Assembly (NCBI GenBank): GCA_949126835.1
Contig: OX421505.1
Coordinates: 2,413,587 to 2,477,586, forward strand
DNA length: 64,000 nt
Reading direction: 5' to 3'
DNA from: Anisus vortex
Lineage: Eukaryota; Mollusca; Gastropoda; Planorbidae
Shown one piece after another: positions 55,401 through 64,000 of the stretch. The number at the start of each line of letters is the position of its first letter. Within the stretch, counting starts at the first letter, position 1. The notes beneath the pieces are model-generated. The model saw only the letters and a program-made list of their open reading frames with translations. It was not told the DNA's origin and did not search any database. Position numbers and translations under genes: made by a program.

Positions 55401-58400
55401 GAGCCAGGTTCTCCCAGTTTCCGAGTATATGTTGTAATATACCAAACATAATAGCATTTATTCAAACATGTTATACACAGTTAAAAAAATTGTATTGGCT
55501 ATAATTACACTACTATAATACAATTTTAAGTTTGGCCATGGTTAATATAAAAGCCTTACAGGACAATCTCCAAAATACATTAAGTTCACGGTTGATTTAT
55601 ACACTAGATGAAAGAAGGGCAAAGAGTAAGGTAGTAATAATACATACGGCATTAAACTCTAATTTAGAAATACAACACAATAACAACATGTTTCAGTGGT
55701 CAGTTAAACATAAGGGCAAAAACACTTTTCTTATCCCTTCTGTGAGAACAAATACATATGGCTTTAGGAAAAATAGATCATGTGAGACTCAATTAATAGG
55801 CCTAATAGATGACTTGTCAAAGGGATTAGATAATAACAACCAAATTGATGCTATATTACTAGATTTTTCAAAAGCATTTGATAAAGTTCATCATTCTAGT
55901 CTACTAAAAAAACTTAAATATTTTGTTATCTCTGGTCCCTTACATCAGTGGATTCAGGACTCTCTTATAGGCAGAGAACAAACAGTGATAATAAATGGCT
56001 CTAAGTCATCACCAATAACTGTAAACTCAGGAGTGCCACAAGGAACTGTTCTAGGACCCCTACTATTTCTAATTTATATTAATGATCTGCCAAATTGCAT
56101 CAACACGGGAACAAAAGTAAGATTATTTGCCGATGATTGCATAATTTATAGAATAATAAAGACAGGAAAAGATAGTGAACTCCTACAAAAAGACCTAGTT
56201 GAACTACAAAAATGGGAATCAAACTGGAGTATGTCTTTTCACCCAGAAAAATGCCAACTAATAAGGGTATCCAAGAAAAAGAAACAAATAATAGCAAACT
56301 ACTTCATTCATGGTAAAGAACGAACTCAAACTAACAATGCTAAGTATCTAGGAGTAATAATAAATGATAAGTTATCTTGGAACCCTCATATTGATGAAGT
56401 AATTAAAAAATCAAACAAAACTTTAGGATTCATAAAAAGGAACTTTTACAAATGTAATAAGAACATAAAACTAAAATGCTATCTCACATTAGTTAGGCCT
56501 ATACTAGAATATGCAGCATCTGTATGGGACCCATCAACTAAAGAAAACATTAAAAAATTAGAACAAATTCAAAAAAGAGCTGCAAGGTTCATAACTAGCG
56601 AATATTCCCAATTAACAAGAGTAACACCATTAGTCAAATCATTAAGCCTAGAAACACTAGAAGACAGAAGGGCAAAGAGTAAAGTAGTAATAATACATAA
56701 GGCATTAAACTCTAATTTAGAAATACAACACAATAACAACCTGTTGCAAGTCTCAGATAAACATAAAGATAAAAACACTTTCCTTGTCCCTTATGCGAGA
56801 ACAAATGCATATAAGTACTCTTTCTTCCCGAGTGGCATTCGGGCATGGAATGGGTTGCCTGAACAAACCAGGAAAACCAGTAACTTAACATCATTTAGAA
56901 CATTAATAAAAATGCAAGACTAGACTCGGACCACGGATGAGCGTAGGACGCATTAATCTTCTTTATAGAAGGAGCGTCTGTAATGTATAAGATAAGATAA
57001 GATAAGATATAAGTACTCTTTCTTCCCAATTGGCATCAGGGCATGGTATGGGTTGCCTGAACAAACCAGGAAAACCAGTAATGAACATCATTTAAAATAC
57101 ATAGTACATAATATATAGTACAAACATAGTGCATATATAGTACATATTATACTATGTATGTTTTTACCTGTCTTTCCTTTACTTGAACACAAATAATCTA
57201 ATATGCATAATGCACTTGAGATGAACAGATCGTTTTTATTGCACGCATCCTTGTTTTTAGCGTAGCAGGACTTGATGTAGTGGTTATCCCTGTAAACATT
57301 GTAAGAAACTAGGATTGCCAGGTGTCCGTTTTTGTACGGGACAGTCCGATATTTCACTAAACTGTCCGGTATAAAATAGGATAACAGTTAAATAATGCCG
57401 GCTATGTATTACAATGTTTGGAATTTTCACATGGGCGAGATAGGCCTACCTGTGAAGGGGATATAACGTAAAGGTTTTTTTAAAGCTTGTAGCTATCTTT
57501 TGAAGGTGTCGAGTATAATTTTAATGTGTCTGGTACTTTCTGAAGCTGTTGGGTACTTTCTGAAGGTGTCGGGTATTTTTTAAATCTGTAAGATATTTTC
57601 TGTAGGTGTCCGTTTTTTTAAGGTGTGTATTTTCTGAAGGTGTCTGGTAATTTTGGAATGCGTCAGGTATTTTCTGAAGGTGTCTGGTATTTTCTGAACG
57701 TGTCGGGTATTTTCTGAATGTGCGCGAATTCGCCATTATGGTTGTTGTTTTAACAGCGGTCTTTCAATGTGTTATGATTATATTGCCATTGTAAATAGGG
57801 CCTATTATAAAAGGTTCGATTTGATAACTTGTATAGAGAATGTCGCTATATGTGTATAGCGTGTTATAATAGTTTTATAATATGGTATTTGAAATTGCCC
57901 GATAGTTCACTTAGAGTTTTTTTTTTTTAAAGTTAAGTTTGGCGTAAAGATTATTTGCGTATAATTGTATAATTATTTATGATGACGTAATAACATCAAT
58001 ATATTTTCTCGTAATCTCTACAACTTTCTAGTAGGGATTTTCTTTTGCATTGTACAAAATTCGAGGAAAATCAATTCTAGAACTTATTGCACCAAAATCT
58101 ATATAAGGTTACACAGAGGTTACGTCAATCTTCGCGTTGGACGCAATAACCTTCTTTGTAGAAGGAGCATCTGTATTACATAAGATAAGGTCGTTTTTAT
58201 CTTTCGTTAGCTACAAGGAAGCTAGTCATTATTGACCAGTGAAGTTGAATGTGATTGTTGTACATAAGTTAAAGCCTTAAGTTCTTCTATGAGTGTATTA
58301 TTTCACAGCGAACAAGATCCTAGATGGGCGAGAAGACCCGGATTTGTAGCCTAAGTTAATGATTACATTTTGAATTAATATACCAGATGCATCGATACAT

Positions 58401-61400
58401 GTAATGACAAAACAAAACCATACAATATTTTTTTTTTAAATCCTCAAATGCATTCTTGGGATGAAGATTCGAACAAAAGTAAAAAAAAACACACAAAAAA
58501 ACACAAATGTTATTAACTTACTGACAAAATTCGCTATATGTTTCTTCATCGGAAAGTCTGCTAAAAAGCTCAACATATCCAGTTTCAGGATTAAAGTATT
58601 GTTTAAGTAACAATTTACATCTCTCTAGTTCAAGACAGCCTTCCTGATCCTTGGTAGCATGAAGATTGTTTATTTTAAGAGGCATATAGCTCTTGTCTTC
58701 GTCTTCTGTATTGTGTACATAATAAAGAACGTTTTTATTTCAGTCAACTTCAATAATTACTTCTGTACCCAGGGGCCTCATCGCTGGCGAAGTTTGGAAA
58801 CCATCAGTACGCTTGCATCTAGAGTGCACCGGTGGGCTAACTCATGGAAAGGGGGGGGGAGCAGCCCGCTTGCTGTGACTCGAGAGGTCCGAGGCGACGA
58901 AGGGGAGGAAGAAATTATCGCAGCCATCCCGCCTCAACCCCACCCTGGTGCCTGGACGCCCTTTCCTGTAGTATGAGATTTGAGCTACCGGGCGACATTG
59001 CAGGTATCCTAAGGTAATTCCACAGTGGGAGAATACATTGCATGGTGCTGTGGAAACCGTACCCTATAGTTATAGGTATCGCCCTATCAGCATGCGGTGA
59101 TTAGGTTGGCGTCCGGACATAACCTTGGTGTCCCCCCCCCCCCCTCAACCCGGTTCAATCCTGATCATTGTTACGCCCTGGACATAAGACCCGGAAGGCT
59201 CGTCTGTTCTTTTATTAGTCAATTATAGTTCCATGGTTTCATTACTGGTATGTTGGTGTTTGTATGCATATAATTGTAACTGTTGTAAAAATACTAAACT
59301 ATCTAAGTAATATGTAAAGTACCATTTAAACCAAATTGAACATAGGGTCAGTGAAGCAGTATTAACATCATCATTAAGTATTAAAAACGTTAACATTAAA
59401 GATTGAAAAAGTTAACATAAAGGATTTAAAAAATAATATAATGATTGAAAAAGTTGATAGATAATATTTAAAAAGTTAACATAAAAGATTGTAAAAGTTA
59501 ACGTAATGGATTGAAAAAGTTAAAATTAAGGATTGAAAAAGTTAATATAAGGATTGAAAAAGTTGATAGAAAAGATTTAAAAAGTTAACATAAAGGATTG
59601 AAAAAGTTACATAAAGGATTGAAAAAGTTACATAAAGGATTGAAAAAGTTACATAAAGGATTGTAAAAGTTTACGTAATGGATTGAAAAAGTTAAAATTA
59701 AGGATTGAAAAAGTTAAAATTAAGGATTGAAAAAGTTAAAATTAAGGATTGAAAAAGTTAAAATTAAGGATTGAAAAAGTTAAAATTAAGGATTGAAAAA
59801 GTTAATATAAGGATTGAAAAAGTTGATAGAAAAGATTTAAAAAGTTAACATAAAGGATTGACAAAGTTAACACAAAGGATTGACAAAGTTAACATAAAGG
59901 ATTGACAAAGTGAATAGAAATGTTTCTAAGATGTCACTTACTTTTGTTAAATACCCAGCCGCATTCAATTCTTCCTTTGAAAAACTGTAAATCTCTGGCC
60001 CACATTTGTATGACCAATGAAGCAAAGTCTTTGCCACACTGTTTGGTCAATGCTACATTCGCGCAGTCGTATACTGCATTTTGTAAACTGGATTGGGTTT
60101 GTTACAAAGAAACAAATGGCACTCAGTTTGTTACAAATAAACAAATGACACACGGTTTGTTACAAAGAAACAAATGACACACAGTTTGTTACAAATAAAC
60201 AAATGACACACAGTTTGTTACAAATAAACAAATGACACACAGTTTGTTACAAAGAAACAAATGACACACAGTTTGTTACAAAGAAACAAATGACACACAG
60301 TTTGTTACAAATAAACAAATGACACACAGTTTGTTACAAAGAAACAAATGACACACAGTTTGTTACAAATAAACAAATGACACACAGTTTGTTACAAAGA
60401 AACAAATGACACACAGTTTGTTACAAAGAAACAAATGACACACAGTTTGTTACAAAGAAACAAATGACACACAGTTTGTTACAAATAAACAAATGACACA
60501 CAGTTTGTTACAAAGAAACAAATGACACACAGTTTGTTACAAAGAAACAAATGACACACAGTTTGTTACAAATAAACAAATGACACACAGTTTGTTACAA
60601 ATAAACAAATGACACACAGTTTGTTACAAATAAACAAATGACACACAGTTTGTTACAAAGATACCAATGACACACAGTTTGTTACAAATAAACTAATGAC
60701 ACACAGTTTGTTACAAAGAAACAAATGACACACAGTTTGTTACAAAGAAACAAATGACACACAGTTTGTTACAAAGAAACAAATGACACACAGTTTGTTA
60801 CAAAGAAACAAATGACACACAGTTTGTTACAAAGAAACAAATGACACACAGTTTGTTACAAATAAACAAATGACACACAGTTTGTTACAAATAAACAAAT
60901 GACACACTGTTTGTTACAAAGAAACCAATGACACACAGTTTGTTACAAATAAACAAATGACACATGGTTTGTTACAAATAAACAAATGACACACTGTTTG
61001 TTACAAATAAACAAATGACACACGGTTTGTTACAAAGAAACAAATGACACACAGTTTGTTACAAAGAAACAAATGACAAACTTCTAACTATAACTTCTAA
61101 CTATAACTTCTAACTATAACTACTAACTATAACTTCTAACTATAACTACTAACTATAACTTCTAACTATAATTACTAACTATAACTTCTAACTACAACTA
61201 CTAACTATAACTACTAATTATAACTACTAACTATAACTACTAACTATAACTACTAACTATAACTACTAACTATAACTACTAACTACAACCATAACTACTA
61301 ACGTAAAACGTAAAGTATCCCATCAGACAAATTCGGTCCATGGGGCCGGTGAAGCAGCGTTCACCAGCTTCCGTAGCCACGGCATACTAGGGGATTGTGT

Positions 61401-62856
61401 GGCCAGCACAATACCCAGCTGCCTTTAACTTTTTACCACCAACTAAATTTAGATACCCAATCAGAGCTTGGTAGACTCAGGGACACGCTCCACTCCCGCC
61501 GGGAACGACTCCTGGTCATCTCCAGGTCATCGAATCCAGAAACTTTGGTGCGCCAGCCGAAGGTGCAGCTCCTACCGTGTTTCCCCTTGCCAAATACGTA
61601 CTCATGTGATGATGAAAAGTGACGTGAAACTTGCTAACTTTTGACTTTTAGGAATTTGATGATGTGCAATGTAGGAAAGGGGGTGCATATCTTTGAACGT
61701 CATATTGGGGCTTGGGAGGGGGGAGGAACTAATGTAATGAGCAAATACCGGTAATAGCATGACGTTGTTTATGGATGGCCCCTAAAGAAACCACTTCTTT
61801 TCTCTTAACTTACAGGCATTGATAGCGAATCTGTGCTATCGATTCGGCTTTGAACAGTTTCATTTTTTGCAGTTCACACTGAAAGCTTTGGATACACTTT
61901 TCCACAGTTTCCTCTGCTTGCTGTAAATTGGTCGAGCTTGTCAGGCATGGGGAATCTGCTATTTCCTTTAGGACTGCAGTTTTAAAAACAATAAGGACAA
62001 TTAATCATTCTTATCTTATCTTACGTGTTACGGGCGCTCCTTCTCTGAGAGAAGTGTTCCTTGACCGGACTCTTTTTCGCGTTCACTGCGGGTTCCATTA
62101 CAGGGAAAATTGCGTATCTTCTTTATTAAAACACTCGTTTTTATGTATTTCTTACTTTCCTTTATTTAAACACACGAATCTAAGTTGTTATGCGAGTATA
62201 GCCTAATAATAGTTTCTCTATTGGGTTTGAAAATGTCTCGCTAGTTCATGTAGAGTTATTAATTTATTTATTTACATTACATAACATTTAATACATTATT
62301 ATTATTATATTTATTTATTTATATTTAATTTTGGCGCACAGAGTATTGGGCAAATATTTATAATTTCGTATAACACAATTATACTTTCTCGTGGTCTCTG
62401 TGACTTTCAAGTAGACTACCCATTTTTATTTCTATTCGGAAAGCTTCGGGAAAATCCATTCTAGTACTATGTGCATATAAATCTATGTTAATAAAGCACG
62501 CATTTAGAAGTTAGCGAGCTGTTGTTGTTGTTTTTTTTGGTTAACTACAAGAACTACGTGTTATTAACCAATGAAATTGAATTTTATCATTGTACATAAG
62601 TTCAAAGCATTAAATTCATCTTTGAACATTCATCGAGTGGCTTGAGTTTATTGTTTTATAGTGAACAGGATTTTAGACTGACAACAGAATACCCACGGAT
62701 TTTTAACAATACATTAATTAGTGCTTACCTTCATTTCCTTTATACAAACACAGGTGTTGTATGATATCTGCTGAGCTTGAGACCATCGTCACGACCCTTT
62801 TATCATCGCATTCAGTTTTCATATCGGCGTAACAAGACTGGAATTTATTATTTGAC
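49421..62856 (-). CDS. Modular Cys-rich protein gene, eight exons seen, 5' end outside
   Basis: Exons (5' to 3'): 62856-62729, 61916-61814, 60087-59942, 58639-58522, 57289-57168, 54506-54416, 53402-53254, 49605-49421. All joins have GT/AG sites, and phases alternate 2/1/2/1 without conflict (1042 nt; one base completes the preceding codon). Odd exons share a C-x7/8-C pattern (QSCYADMKTEC, YDCANVALTKQCGKD, KSCYAKNKDAC, HCIKCALAHYCGKD). Even exons end with a Cys just before the donor (YQCL, EFCQ, YDCL, EFCMQ). The gene is thus four two-exon modules of about 80-90 residues. No membrane segment; Cys pattern suggests a secreted disulfide-bonded protein, but no signal peptide exon is visible. Exon 53402 has a TAA at 53272 ahead of its donor. 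I do not recognise the family. Confidence 0.65.
49606..51180. other. Intronic or intergenic AT-rich region
   Basis: Between the last two exons of the minus-strand gene if they are spliced together. A short AT dinucleotide run lies near 50068-50090. No plus-strand gene recognised. Confidence 0.5.
51190..52245 (+). repeat. 25-bp minisatellite, about 42 copies, open in three frames
   Basis: The unit GAAACCATTATGGAAGCAAT plus CTCAA repeats every 25 bp with a frequent C/A change (GCAATC or GAAATC). As 25 is not a multiple of 3, the translation cycles every 75 bp through a 25-residue repeat (blocks such as SRNHYGSNLKKPLWKQ), and all three plus frames stay open for hundreds of codons. This arises from a unit without stop triplets in any frame; no codon bias or conserved start supports a gene. 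Confidence 0.97.
52256..52378 (+). repeat. 18-bp tandem repeat, seven copies
   Basis: The unit GTTGATATGGTTCTGCAA follows directly on the 25-bp array and is perfectly repeated. It encodes VDMVLQ repeats in the open frame. Confidence 0.96.
52786..52900 (+). repeat. 38-bp tandem repeat, about three copies
   Basis: The unit starts GCTGATGTTTGCTCTGGTAC and continues AGTCAATCCCTGCCAAAC; the third copy has a small insertion. A C-rich tract follows (about 52940-53015). Confidence 0.92.
53500..53890 (+). mobile_element. LTR-like dispersed repeat, copy 1
   Basis: The block CAAAATCTATATAAGG (TATA-like), then TTGAATTTGAATGTTATCATTG, CAAGTTCAAGCATAACATTC, AATAAACGTTCATGGAGTGGCTTG (AATAAA included) is shared with 57880-58330 and 62230-62690. 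A promoter-like TATA followed by a polyadenylation signal suggests a solo LTR. Clear TG/CA ends and target duplications are not seen. Confidence 0.4.
54125..54390 (+). mobile_element. SINE-A copy
   Basis: tRNA-like head GGGCTAGCGGCAGAGTG and B-box GGGTTTGAATCC, then GTGTCCCTGAGTCTACCC, TTGTGCTGACCACACATCCC, ACAGAAACTGGTGAACGC and the end TCCGATGGGATATTTTACTT. The best-preserved tRNA part in this family here. Confidence 0.85.
55144..55440 (-). pseudogene. 5'-truncated RTE-like LINE 3' end (zinc-finger tail)
   Basis: The minus strand encodes AFKCQRCDRACLSKIGLHRHSQCC, a C-X2-C ... H-X3-H motif equivalent to the C-terminus of the LINE ORF at 20795-24079. Nucleotide similarity with 20150-20430 is high (for example GTGGAGACCTATC, TCTGGCACTTGAAAG), so both belong to one LINE family, distinct from the intact copy. 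Confidence 0.75.
55532..56923 (+). CDS. Chimeric CR1/jockey-like LINE ORF (RT)
   Basis: 463 aa. Residues about 20-75 are a diverged copy of this LINE's own C-terminal block (DERRAKSKVVIIHTALNSNL). At about residue 76 the protein jumps to the RT core: FRKNRSCETQLIGLID, LDFSKAFDKVHH, GVPQGTVLGPLLF, catalytic FADDCII (about residue 198), WSMSFHPEKC and YLGVIINDKLSW. It then runs to the true C-terminus (EYAASVWDP, RRAKSKVVIIHKALNSNL, FPSGIRAWNGLPEQT). The C-terminal block is therefore present twice. RT motifs 0-1 and the endonuclease are absent, so it is not a working element. The start at 55532 is only the first codon of the open frame. Confidence 0.8.
   Translation: MAMVNIKALQDNLQNTLSSRLIYTLDERRAKSKVVIIHTALNSNLEIQHNNNMFQWSVKHKGKNTFLIPSVRTNTYGFRKNRSCETQLIGLIDDLSKGLDNNNQIDAILLDFSKAFDKVHHSSLLKKLKYFVISGPLHQWIQDSLIGREQTVIINGSKSSPITVNSGVPQGTVLGPLLFLIYINDLPNCINTGTKVRLFADDCIIYRIIKTGKDSELLQKDLVELQKWESNWSMSFHPEKCQLIRVSKKKKQIIANYFIHGKERTQTNNAKYLGVIINDKLSWNPHIDEVIKKSNKTLGFIKRNFYKCNKNIKLKCYLTLVRPILEYAASVWDPSTKENIKKLEQIQKRAARFITSEYSQLTRVTPLVKSLSLETLEDRRAKSKVVIIHKALNSNLEIQHNNNLLQVSDKHKDKNTFLVPYARTNAYKYSFFPSGIRAWNGLPEQTRKTSNLTSFRTLIKMQD
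56924..57005 (+). other. LINE 3' tail with hairpin and (GATAA)n
   Basis: After the LINE stop: GGACGCATTAATCTTCTTTA then TAGAAGGAGCGTCTGTAATG and a (GATAA)n end. The outer arms GACGC/GCGTC and inner arms CTTCT/AGAAG form a two-part stem-loop, the probable RT recognition signal. A further truncated copy of the same LINE end follows at 57006-57100. Confidence 0.8.
57520..57725 (+). repeat. About 20-bp imperfect tandem repeat
   Basis: Units like GTATTTTCTGAAGGTGTCGG, diverged, about ten copies, lying in the intron between exons 58639-58522 and 57289-57168. The minus-strand open frame across it is an artefact of the repeat. Confidence 0.85.
57880..58330 (+). mobile_element. LTR-like dispersed repeat, copy 2
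   Basis: Shares with copy 3 the earlier part as well (TTTTCTCGTAATCTCT, then AAAATCAATTCTAGAAC) and with copy 1 the CCAAAATCTATATAAGG block. It is interrupted at about 58135-58190 by a LINE 3' tail insertion. Confidence 0.4.
58135..58192 (+). mobile_element. CR1-like LINE 3' tail insertion
   Basis: GGACGCAATAACCTTCTTTG, TAGAAGGAGCATCTGTATTA, then CATAAGATAAGG. Only the tail is present, an extremely 5'-truncated insertion. Confidence 0.8.
58770..59170 (+). other. GC-rich fragment of unknown repeat
   Basis: Sharp rise in GC from about 58771 to 58975, with an 80-codon open frame (HRWRSLETISTLASRVHRW) that I cannot assign, then more moderate sequence to a C homopolymer near 59135. Possibly the 5' part of a LINE or a processed copy; no firm evidence. 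Confidence 0.35.
59395..59925 (+). repeat. About 21-bp minisatellite
   Basis: Variants of AAGGATTGAAAAAGTTAACAT, about 25 copies, with several sub-variants (TTAAAATT, TTACATA, TTGATAGA). Sits immediately downstream (minus strand) of exon 60087-59942. Confidence 0.92.
60107..61075 (+). repeat. 29-bp minisatellite, about 33 copies
   Basis: The unit ACAGTTTGTTACAAAGAAAC then AAATGACAC repeats every 29 bp, with a common AAAGAAAC/AAATAAAC alternation. It begins 20 bp upstream (minus strand) of exon 60087-59942. Confidence 0.96.
61080..61305 (+). repeat. 13-bp tandem repeat
   Basis: The unit CTAACTATAACTT or CTAACTATAACTA repeats about 17 times and abuts the 29-bp array. Confidence 0.93.
61315..61600 (-). 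mobile_element. SINE-A copy, minus strand
   Basis: Plus-strand landmarks in reverse order: AAAGTATCCCATCAGAC, GTGAAGCAGCGTTCACCAG, GCATACTAGGGGATTGTGTG, GCCAGCACAATACCC, AGACTCAGGGACACGC and a decayed B-box near 61525. Intron between exons 61916 and 60087. Confidence 0.8.
62005..62080 (-). mobile_element. CR1-like LINE 3' tail insertion
   Basis: (TTATC)n, then GTTACGGGCGCTCCTTCTCTG and a diverged inner stem; minus-strand copy of the LINE tail. Flanks the LTR-like copy 3. Confidence 0.6.
62230..62690 (+). mobile_element. LTR-like dispersed repeat, copy 3
   Basis: Contains TTTCTCGTGGTCTCTGTGAC, AAAATCCATTCTAGTAC, CATTGTACATAAGTTCAAAGC and CATTCATCGAGTGGCTTGAG, aligning to copies 1 and 2. It lies in the intron between exons 62856-62729 and 61916-61814. 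Confidence 0.4.
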
Positions 62857-63029
62857 CTGTCAATATAAAATCAGGAATCGTATTTACATCTAAGTTCTAT
62901 TAGTCTCCACATTGTTTGTACTATAAAGTTGCACACAAGCCATAAAAATATATATTGACAAAGATATGTTTGTAGTATTTCAGACGTGCTTACTAGGAGA
63001 TTGTGTGGCTTGCGAATTGTTTTTCGGCT

Positions 63030-63255
63030 GTCATACCGAAGGTCACCCTGTTCGAATCCTGGTTCAGGCTAGGAATTTGTTCCCGGGTCATCCCAGCTCT
63101 GATTGGTATCTGACCTTAGCCGAGGTAAAGTAAAGGCGGCTGTTCATAGTACTGGCCACACAATCACCTAGCATGCCGTGGCTACAGAAACCGATAAACG
63201 CTGCTTCACCGGACCTATGTATCAATTCGGTCCGACGGGTAGCCTACTTTACTTT
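63030..63255 (+). mobile_element. SINE-A copy
   Basis: B-box TGTTCGAATCCTGG, then CCCAGCTCTGATTGGTATC, GTAAAGGCGGCTGTTCATAG, CACAATCACCTAGCATGCCG and TTCGGTCCGACGGGTAGCC. The tRNA A-box half is degraded. Confidence 0.8.
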
Positions 63256-63904
63256 ATTTTTATAGGTAGACTCAAGGACTTCCTCCATTCCCGGGAAATA
63301 ATTATTATTCCTCTATATGATTCAAACCTAGAACTTTCGGTAAGCCGGTCTAATGCGCTACCACCATGCACCATGTATATTTATATACTTTCATTATCTT
63401 CATAGTTTGGCTTAAATTCTGATAATACACATTCAAATCTAGATAAAATACCAAAATACAAAAAGGGACATTCAATTCTAGATTTAAAAAAAAACTGCAA
63501 TATTAAAATGAACAAGTCAACAAATTCAGCTTTAGTAAAGCAAAAAAACTGTACTTTTCAATTATCCATGAATTAAAACAGCCTACTGAATATTTTTGAT
63601 TTACTCATAGAAGTTTCTATACAAAAAAAAAGAAAGATACAAATATTTCTTTAATAAATATTAAATATTTTAAGTTGTTTAAAGTCTTTTCGTTATAGGG
63701 TGATGCTGTTATCCAATAGAGTCTGGAATTGATATTTGTCACAAGTTGTGGGGAGAGTCTCACTTGCGGCGTGTATTTCTGTATGACTATGTTGCATCAG
63801 TAAATGGACAAGTCTTAAATATTATGCCAGCATGATGAACCTAAAGGTTAAACGTGCACCAACGTTTCCGGTCCCATTCGTTCATTTGCTAACAAAACAA
63901 ACGA

Positions 63905-64000
63905 GCCGCAGCGCGCACCGATGGTCCTGGGTTCGAATTCTGGGGGAAGGCTAGAATTTGCTCTTGGGTCTGGAGGGTGTCCCTGAGTCTACCCAGCTCT
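63905..64000 (+). mobile_element. SINE-A copy, cut by window end
   Basis: B-box GGGTTCGAATTCTGG and the start of the body (GGTGTCCCTGAGTCTACCC). The rest lies beyond the window. Confidence 0.75.

Noticed and set aside
60107..61075. CRISPR-like array of 29-bp repeats
   Set aside because: No spacers; units are contiguous, and the genome is eukaryotic.

Overview
This is eukaryotic (metazoan) genomic DNA: AT-rich, with spliced genes, many minisatellites and dense layers of transposable elements. The one clear host gene is an Mff homologue. Together with the invertebrate TE mix (Gmr1-like gypsy, RTE and CR1-like LINEs, tRNA-derived SINEs, Kolobok, hAT) and the abundant TAGGCCTA palindrome, this suggests a lophotrochozoan, most likely a gastropod mollusc. 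The species is an inference, not something read directly.

Layout. 1-3.4 kb: AT-rich, no gene. 3.47-4.11 kb: 17-bp satellite. 4.3-7.0 kb: two dead LINE fragments. 7.06-12.22 kb: LTR retrotransposon A (1.7-kb LTRs, gag plus part of protease, rest of pol deleted). 12.66-19.56 kb: LTR retrotransposon B (676-bp LTRs, Gmr1-like order with integrase before RT, RT/RNase H deleted). 20.1-24.8 kb: LINE fragment, SINE, and a full-length RTE-type LINE with an intact 1094-aa ORF and 14-bp target duplication. 26.53-34.11 kb: a 7.6-kb TTAA-flanked Kolobok-type transposon carrying two convergent spliced genes, a THAP-domain transposase (+) and a 176-aa protein (-) resembling the P2X7 C-terminal 'ballast' domain. 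34.5-36.5 kb: Helitron-like element, LINE and SINE debris. 36.6-46.64 kb: the host gene Mff (mitochondrial fission factor), five exons plus one candidate cassette exon, with introns full of minisatellites, SINEs, a MITE and a hAT copy. 47.1-48.4 and 51.2-52.4 kb: minisatellites. 49.4-62.9 kb: eight exons on the minus strand, all phase-compatible, that form a modular Cys-rich protein gene I do not recognise, interspersed with LINEs, SINEs, LTR-like repeats and minisatellites. 63-64 kb: two more SINEs, the last cut by the window end.

How it fits together. The host content is Mff (outer-membrane Drp1 receptor) and the Cys-rich modular gene. Everything else is mobile or tandem DNA. Two layers stand out. 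First, a SINE family shares a 3' hairpin tail with a CR1-like LINE, with compensatory base changes, suggesting LINE-driven SINE mobility. Second, the Kolobok element carries a ballast-domain cargo gene that is intact although its transposase has one frameshift. Exon boundaries were assigned by eye from splice consensus, phase and homology; no transcript data were available.
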